A stretch of 64,000 nt of DNA from JAJZKE01 sp963762395 (lineage in GTDB: Bacteria; Patescibacteriota; Saccharimonadia; Saccharimonadales; UBA4665), in NCBI GenBank assembly GCA_963762395.1, contig CAVXKL010000001.1, positions 310,001 through 374,000 on the forward strand, read 5' to 3'. Positions 58,750 to 64,000 of the stretch are shown here, in pieces. The position numbers and the translations under genes are program-made. A model generated the notes under the pieces. That model saw only the letters and a program-made list of their open reading frames with translations. It had not been told where the DNA came from and did not search any database. Each line of letters starts with the position of its first letter. The stretch's first letter is position 1.

Positions 58750-61359
58750 CTATTTATGTCGCCTTTTTTTAGCAGCTGTCTTTCTTTGGCGTTCACTTTT
58801 ACGAGCCTTTTTAATGTTTTGCAATTGTTTCTTCCTTGGTTTTTGGGCGGTTTTAGCAAAGTCCTTCTCTTCAAATTCACTTTGACCCTCAACGATCTGG
58901 CCGGCATTTTCGACTGAGCTTCTAGCAGCAATTGTTAGATCTGTTTCCATTGCTCTGTCTATCTGTTCCTGGGTTAACGGCTCGGCATGGAACAAAGATC
59001 TAAGGACATCATGCCTTAAGCTGTTTTGCATAGTTTCAAATAACAACTGGCCTCTTCGCCTGTACTCAACTAACGGATCCTGCTGTCCGACGCCCATCCA
59101 GTGAATTCCTTCTCTTAAGTGGTCCATGTTTTCCAGGTGCTGCATCCAAAGATTGTCTAATACCTGAAGATAGACTTCCCTTTCCACCTTACGCATTATT
59201 TCGGGAGTAAAAGATTGCTCACGGGCAGAATAAAGCTCTTTAGCTTCAGCTTCAAAGACCTCGATGAACTTTGATGCTTCGCTGTCAAATAGACGATCTA
59301 AGGAAGATTCATCAAAAGGGAATATTTCAGTTATGATGTCTTCGAATTGATCGCTCGTTGCTTCCGGAGATTTTGCCAGCAGGCTAACTTGTTCGTCAAT
59401 AAATATTTTAATTCTTTTAGATATATCCTCGGCTCTTAGAATCTCACGGCGCATAGCATATGTTGCTCGACGGTGACGATTCATAACATCATCGTATTGA
59501 ACGACGTTTTTACGCTGGTCAAAGTGGAAACCTTCAACCTTTTTCTGAGCACCTTCTAGAGATTTTGAGATGATTCGGTTTTCAATAGGGGTTTCATCGT
59601 CGACTTTCATTCTTTCCATAACGGAGGCAATTCTATCTCCACCGAAAACTCTCATTAGTTCGTCTTCTGTACTAACAAAGAACTGGGTAACACCCGGATC
59701 TCCCTGACGGCCTGTTCTACCTCTCAGCTGATTGTCTATTCGCCTTGATTCATGTCTTTCGCTGCCTAAAACAAACAGTCCGCCTAGTTCTGTTCTAACT
59801 TTTTCGTCTAAAACGATATCCGTACCACGTCCGGCAATGTTTGTCGCTAGCGTGACCGCGCCTATTTGGCCGGCATTAGCAATTGTGGCTGCTTCCCTTT
59901 CGTTATTTTTGGCATTTAGAACTTGGTGGGAGATACCTGCTTTTGTCAGCAGGTTGCCTAAGAGTTCGTTTTTTTCAATTGATACCGTTCCGAGCAGTAC
60001 CGGCTGGCCTTTTGTATGCAGTTTATTAACTTCCTTTATTATGGCGTTGAATTTACCTCTTTCTGAGCGGTAGATTCTATCTGAACGATCGGTTCTAATA
60101 ATTGGCTTGTTGGGTGGAATTTCAATGACCTCTAGCTTATATATCTGATGGAATTCTTCAGCCTCAGTCGAAGCCGTACCAGTCATACCGGCTAATTTGT
60201 CATACAAGCGGAAATAGTTTTGAAATGAAATAGTAGCCAGCGTCATGCTTTCTTGCTGAACTTCAACATCTTCTTTAGCTTCAATTGCTTGGTGAAGACC
60301 TTCGTTATATCTTCTTCCCGGCAGCAACCTTCCAGTAAACTCATCGACAATAACTACTTCGCCGTCTTTCGTTACTACATAGTCCTTGTCAAGGTGAAAT
60401 AGGGCATGCGCTTTTAGGGCCTGCTGCAAGTGGTAAATTGTCCTAATGTTTTCTGAGTCATATAGATTTTCAATACCCAATATCCTTTGAACCTTTTCTA
60501 TGCCCTTATCCGTTAGGATAACTGTTTTTCGCTTTTCATCAGTCTCATAGTCTTCATCTTTTTTAAGCTGTCTAACTACCTTGGCAAACTGGCTGTAGGC
60601 AGAGCCGCTAGTGGCACTTGGGGCACTAATAATAAGAGGTGTTCTGGCTTCATCTATTAAGATTGAATCGACCTCGTCAACAATAGCAAAGTTAAGATCT
60701 CGCTGTCTTAATTGATCAACTTCCCTAACCATGTTGTCTCTTAAGTAATCAAAACCAAATTCGTTATTTGTACCGTAAGTTATATCAGCGTTATATGCTT
60801 CCTGCCTGGTAGCCGGCTTTAAGTGCCTGAATCTTTCATCATCATGCTCTTTGTTGGTGAAGCTTGGATCATAAATAAAGCTTTTGTCAGCAATTATTAC
60901 AGCGGTGGTAAGGCCTAGAAAGTTATAGATCTGGCCCATCCAGCCGGCATCTCTTTGGGCCAGATAATCGTTAACAGTAACAATATGCACGCCTTTTTCG
61001 CTAAGAGCATTAAGATAAACAGATAATGTCGCAACCAACGTCTTACCTTCACCAGTCTTCATCTCGGCAACATTGCCTTCATGAAGAACAATACCGCCAA
61101 TAAGCTGGACATCGAAATGTCTTTGGCCCAGCACTCTGGTGGCCACTTCCCTAACAACTGCAAAGGTATCAGGCAAAATACTGTCTAGTGATTCTTTTTT
61201 TAGTCTTTCCTTTAATATGCCTGTCTGAGCTTTAAGCTGGCTATCTTCTAGTTTCTGATACTTTGAAGCTAGAGCATTAATAGCTACCACCTTCTTTCTA
61301 AGGCGTTTTAAGGCTTTAGCCTGGGGATCACCAAGAATTTTTTTAACGACAATATTCAT
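58750..61359 (-). CDS. secA: Preprotein translocase ATPase SecA
   Basis: An 869-residue SecA. Walker A is GEGKT near 103-107, DEVDSILIDEA is Walker B, and the helicase motif Q/VI GRTGRQGDPG is intact. Motor, preprotein cross-linking and scaffold domains are complete. The C-terminus replaces the zinc-binding SecB tail by a Lys/Arg-rich tail, as is common outside Proteobacteria. It drives export through SecYEG, including the sortase, hydrolase and surface proteins here. Confidence 0.97.
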   Translation of the reverse strand: MNIVVKKILGDPQAKALKRLRKKVVAINALASKYQKLEDSQLKAQTGILKERLKKESLDSILPDTFAVVREVATRVLGQRHFDVQLIGGIVLHEGNVAEMKTGEGKTLVATLSVYLNALSEKGVHIVTVNDYLAQRDAGWMGQIYNFLGLTTAVIIADKSFIYDPSFTNKEHDDERFRHLKPATRQEAYNADITYGTNNEFGFDYLRDNMVREVDQLRQRDLNFAIVDEVDSILIDEARTPLIISAPSATSGSAYSQFAKVVRQLKKDEDYETDEKRKTVILTDKGIEKVQRILGIENLYDSENIRTIYHLQQALKAHALFHLDKDYVVTKDGEVVIVDEFTGRLLPGRRYNEGLHQAIEAKEDVEVQQESMTLATISFQNYFRLYDKLAGMTGTASTEAEEFHQIYKLEVIEIPPNKPIIRTDRSDRIYRSERGKFNAIIKEVNKLHTKGQPVLLGTVSIEKNELLGNLLTKAGISHQVLNAKNNEREAATIANAGQIGAVTLATNIAGRGTDIVLDEKVRTELGGLFVLGSERHESRRIDNQLRGRTGRQGDPGVTQFFVSTEDELMRVFGGDRIASVMERMKVDDETPIENRIISKSLEGAQKKVEGFHFDQRKNVVQYDDVMNRHRRATYAMRREILRAEDISKRIKIFIDEQVSLLAKSPEATSDQFEDIITEIFPFDESSLDRLFDSEASKFIEVFEAEAKELYSAREQSFTPEIMRKVEREVYLQVLDNLWMQHLENMDHLREGIHWMGVGQQDPLVEYRRRGQLLFETMQNSLRHDVLRSLFHAEPLTQEQIDRAMETDLTIAARSSVENAGQIVEGQSEFEEKDFAKTAQKPRKKQLQNIKKARKSERQRKTAAKKRRHK

Positions 61360-61439
61360 AAGAGTTACAAATTTCCTATATTAGCAGTTTAAGTCTCCCG
61401 ATGTTCTATAGCTAAATATTATACCAGCTTATATTAATT

Positions 61440-61799
61440 TTAAGCAGTTTTTCTACTAAATCTAGCGCTTAAGTGGCTTATTAATTTAGCGCCATCATGT
61501 TTTTCTTTATACTTCTCGATCTGGTTCTTTAATTTAACTTCGACAATATCTATGGCGGCAAATATATTAACGGTTGATTCTTCAATATTAATAGTTTTTT
61601 TAGGCAAATGCAGCCTAACTTCGCAAGTAAAATGATAATTTTCAGATTGATTATCCTTGATGATAATTTCCATACGAGCTGATTCACGGGCTCTTTTAGG
61701 CAAGTGTTTATCTACTTTGCCAAGTTTCTTCACAATGTAGCGGCGGATATTCTCGTCGACAACCATGTGAATACCTTCAATATCTAGTTTTTTAATCAC
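61440..61799 (-). CDS. hpf: Ribosome hibernation factor HPF/RaiA (short form)
   Basis: A 119-residue protein of the HPF/YfiA family with the beta-alpha-beta fold (DIEGIHMVVDENIRRYIVKKLGKVDKHLPK, and HFTCEVRLHLPKKTINIEES). The short form lacks the C-terminal dimerisation domain of long HPF and has a basic tail. It inactivates ribosomes in stationary phase. It lies between serS and secA on the minus strand. Confidence 0.93.
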   Translation of the reverse strand: MIKKLDIEGIHMVVDENIRRYIVKKLGKVDKHLPKRARESARMEIIIKDNQSENYHFTCEVRLHLPKKTINIEESTVNIFAAIDIVEVKLKNQIEKYKEKHDGAKLISHLSARFSRKTA

Positions 61800-61819
61800 G
61801 ACTTTACTACTCCTATTTT

Positions 61820-63118
61820 TTAAATGACTGCCAAACCATTCATGTATTTTTGCAATACTTTCGGTATATTGACGTGGCCATCTTCTGTCTGATTGTTCTC
61901 TATTATAGCAATGGGCGTGCGGCTTAGGGCGAATGCCGTGGCATCGTTGGTATGGACCAGTTCAATCTTGCCGTCAGCTCGTCTAAGTCTAGTTTTGAGT
62001 CTCCTGGTTTGGAAATCGGTTATATAATCTGCTGAATGAGTTTCACGATATTTATTTTGGCCCGGAAGCCAGCTGTTAATATCCACACCACGAGCATTAG
62101 GGAAACCAATATCTGCCGTGCATTTCAGCAGCACTTGATATGGAAGCTCCAGTTGGTTCATTAAGTATTCTTGAATAGCAATAAGGAAAAGATGCTCGTT
62201 ATATGAGGTTTCTGGCGTTGAAAAGACTTCCATCTCCAGTTTGTCGAACTGATGGCTTCTAAACATCCCCTCCATGTCTTTGCCGTAGCTGCCAGCTTCC
62301 CTTCGAAATGAAGTACTATAGCCGATATATCTAATAGGCAGCTCGCTTTCAGGGATAATTTCATTAGCGTACATCGTACATAAACTATGTTCAGCCGATG
62401 CGTTAAGCCATAGATCATCATGTTCTATCTTATATGTAACTTCTTCAGCATTTAATCTAGCTGATGCCTCATAAACATCTGTCTTAATCAGAGCCGGCGG
62501 TATGACGGGCACAAATGTTTTAGGCTTTAAATCTAAATTATTATCTGCCAGTATTTTCTTAATAACATCTTGGTCGCCTAAGGTGTCCACAACAAACCGG
62601 ACTATGGCAAACTGCAGGTTTACCAGATCACCCTTAAGATAAACAAATCGGCTGGCAGCAACCTTTGCTGCTCTAGCACTGTCCAGCCAGCCTCTACTTT
62701 CAGCAATTTGGGCGTGATTTTTCGGTTTAAAGTTAAAGACTGGCTTTTGACCAACTTCCTTAACAACCTGGTTTTCGTCTTCACTGGCACCAACAGGTAC
62801 ATCATCTGTCGGCATATTGGGAACTTCTCTTAAGTACTTCTCAAGACCAAGCTCTATGGCGGTTAACTGGTGTTCCTTGTCAAGTAATTTGTCCTTTATT
62901 TGTCTGCCTCGGTCTAGGACATCTTTTGAAGGTTTTTGACCTTTAGATTCAGCTGCTAGTTTATTTCTTTGTTGCCTAATTTCTTCAACTTCAGTCAGCA
63001 GTTCCTTTCTTTCTTTATCAAAGCCAAGGATAGATTCAATATCTACTTCATAGCCTTTTTCTTTGGCTTTTAGGGCAACTTGTTCTGGATTATCTCTAAT
63101 TAACTGTATGTCTATCAT
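61820..63118 (-). CDS. serS: Seryl-tRNA synthetase
   Basis: A 432-residue class II synthetase: an N-terminal coiled-coil arm (~25-105) that reads the long variable arm of tRNA-Ser, then motif 2 (SFRREAGSYGKDMEGMFRSHQF) and motif 3 in the C-terminal LSRTPIAIIENNQ region. It charges tRNA-Ser such as the one at 3164. Length is normal. Confidence 0.96.
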   Translation of the reverse strand: MIDIQLIRDNPEQVALKAKEKGYEVDIESILGFDKERKELLTEVEEIRQQRNKLAAESKGQKPSKDVLDRGRQIKDKLLDKEHQLTAIELGLEKYLREVPNMPTDDVPVGASEDENQVVKEVGQKPVFNFKPKNHAQIAESRGWLDSARAAKVAASRFVYLKGDLVNLQFAIVRFVVDTLGDQDVIKKILADNNLDLKPKTFVPVIPPALIKTDVYEASARLNAEEVTYKIEHDDLWLNASAEHSLCTMYANEIIPESELPIRYIGYSTSFRREAGSYGKDMEGMFRSHQFDKLEMEVFSTPETSYNEHLFLIAIQEYLMNQLELPYQVLLKCTADIGFPNARGVDINSWLPGQNKYRETHSADYITDFQTRRLKTRLRRADGKIELVHTNDATAFALSRTPIAIIENNQTEDGHVNIPKVLQKYMNGLAVI

Positions 63119-63133
63119 AGCTTGAATTATATA

Positions 63134-63907
63134 TTATTTAGGCTTTAGTGCCTTAAGTGTTAGCTCTGTCCGTTTTTTAGCATAATCGCAATAGTCACAA
63201 ACACCGCCCATGGCAGCTACGCCAACTTCTGGCATATCCCCTTCCAAGCACTTCTTCATTTCCTTTATAGTTGGCTCAACCCAGGAAGCATCACCCTCAT
63301 ATTGAATTAGCTTGGTGCTAAACTCCAAGCGATCATTAAAGCCGTCAAGTTCTAACCGGCCATTGGTATAGACAAAAACAGCCATATCATCAACCTTAAA
63401 ACCATTTTGGCGGAGCAGCCATTGGTAAACTTCAACTTGTCTTTTGTAACTTTGCTGCCATTCAGCGTCTAGTGAAACTTCACTACTCTTAGCCGTGGCT
63501 TTGTAGTCAACAACAATTAATTTACCGTCTTCTTTTTGCCAAACATCGTCTATAGCTCCATAAATATATAAATTAGTTGGTTTATGCAAGGTACCTACGC
63601 CAACAAAATTCTCCCGCCATTTATCTAGATCTTCGTGCATAAAAGGAACAGCTTTTATTTGGTTATCTAGCATCCAGGGGTGGGGTTTAGCTATCTTCCG
63701 ATAAGAATCAAATTCCTTCTTTAAGAGTTCATCGACTGCTTTATTCAAACTAAAGGGCGGTCCGTTTGGTCGCTTAATTTTAAGCCTGGCGTCCAGCCAA
63801 AAACAGCGCGGACATTGTGTAAACAGCTCTATTTTAGTACGGCTAATTTTAAATTGGCTTTTTTGCCCGGGGATATATGCGCTCGAGCTTTTGTTATAGT
63901 CTGACAT
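63134..63907 (-). CDS. RecB-family PD-(D/E)XK nuclease with four Cys
   Basis: A 257-residue nuclease. The PD-(D/E)XK core has GAIDDVW with Asp120/121 and VVDYK with Asp134 and Lys136. Two CxxC pairs flank the core: Cys32-Pro-Arg-Cys35 at the N-terminus and Cys237-Asp-Tyr-Cys240 at the C-terminus, suggesting a metal or iron-sulfur staple as in Cas4/AddB-like nucleases. No CRISPR array or cas gene lies in view. It follows no visible gene upstream and precedes serS on the same strand. Confidence 0.85.
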   Translation of the reverse strand: MSDYNKSSSAYIPGQKSQFKISRTKIELFTQCPRCFWLDARLKIKRPNGPPFSLNKAVDELLKKEFDSYRKIAKPHPWMLDNQIKAVPFMHEDLDKWRENFVGVGTLHKPTNLYIYGAIDDVWQKEDGKLIVVDYKATAKSSEVSLDAEWQQSYKRQVEVYQWLLRQNGFKVDDMAVFVYTNGRLELDGFNDRLEFSTKLIQYEGDASWVEPTIKEMKKCLEGDMPEVGVAAMGGVCDYCDYAKKRTELTLKALKPK

Positions 63908-64000
63908 TTAATCATATTGTAGCAGGTTAGCTTCTTATGCTGGAGCGGTTACGTGCTTGGGCTTAGGTTCTTTCTTTAAAAATAGTTACCGTAAATTAAA
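63908..64000. other. Window edge, no feature seen
   Basis: About 93 bases with no frame or strong signal. Confidence 0.3.

Overview
The window reads as one chromosome segment of a Patescibacteria (CPR) bacterium, most likely a Saccharibacterium (TM7) or close relative. I infer this from moderate GC, very tight gene packing, isolated housekeeping genes, many small membrane-anchored hypotheticals, stand-alone receiver proteins, a DUF3048 protein, a sortase, and a complete absence of biosynthetic operons apart from pyrG and pyrH. The genetic code is standard: TGA is used as a stop (for example in the ATGA overlaps at 763 and 22635), and an RF2 with the SPF tripeptide is present, which argues against the Gracilibacteria/Absconditabacteria code.

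Layout. 1-29.3 kb is almost entirely + strand: the tail of a membrane protein; a membrane-anchored Clp-type AAA+ ATPase; tRNA-Ser followed by a small accessory block (HD phosphohydrolase, C39-like protein, M14-like protein); pyrH (minus) and xth; tRNA-Leu; a sortase and a PEGA-domain surface protein; gltX; a DUF3048 protein; two sensor histidine kinases with receiver-only response regulators; a Phd/RelE-type toxin-antitoxin pair beside tRNA-Glu; a pseudouridine synthase, der and pth; a minus-strand structured RNA gene; topA; a sigma-region-4/HARE-HTH regulator and an orphan protein.

29.3-30.0 kb is a 670-bp gene-free stretch where gene orientation flips to convergent. It holds a 28-bp XerCD/dif-like near-palindrome and one perfect DnaA box. 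30-38.2 kb is a stripped-down division/cell-wall cluster on the minus strand (mraZ, rsmH, ftsL-like, ftsI, mraY, ftsW, murG, ftsQ) with no Mur ligases, ftsA or ftsZ. Four MraZ-type operator boxes precede mraZ, and a structured leader separates mraZ from rsmH, whose conserved N-terminus has no canonical start codon. 38.7-48.3 kb (minus) carries a NYN nuclease, a Pif1-like helicase, glyS, recO with a degenerate two-component pair, xseA/xseB and a UPF0104 flippase-like protein. A short + island (48.3-49.8 kb) carries a THUMP-type RNA methyltransferase and bL27. 49.8-63.9 kb (minus) carries a receiver protein, pyrG, a C-terminal processing protease, a PcsB-like CHAP hydrolase next to ftsX-ftsE, prfB, an M16 peptidase, secA, hpf, serS and a RecB-like nuclease.

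How it fits together. Much of the window concerns envelope growth: lipid-linked peptidoglycan synthesis and septal assembly (mraY, murG, ftsW, ftsI, ftsQ, ftsL-like), controlled hydrolysis (ftsEX plus CHAP hydrolase), secretion (secA), sortase and surface proteins. Signalling appears to run through histidine kinases into receivers with no DNA-binding output. Many + strand genes have a -10 box 6-12 nt before the start codon, pointing to widespread leaderless or near-leaderless transcription. No IS element, prophage or CRISPR array was seen. The most promising undescribed items are the ~300-nt RNA at 24.7-25.0 kb and the phospho-dead histidine kinase/receiver pair at 42.7-43.8 kb.
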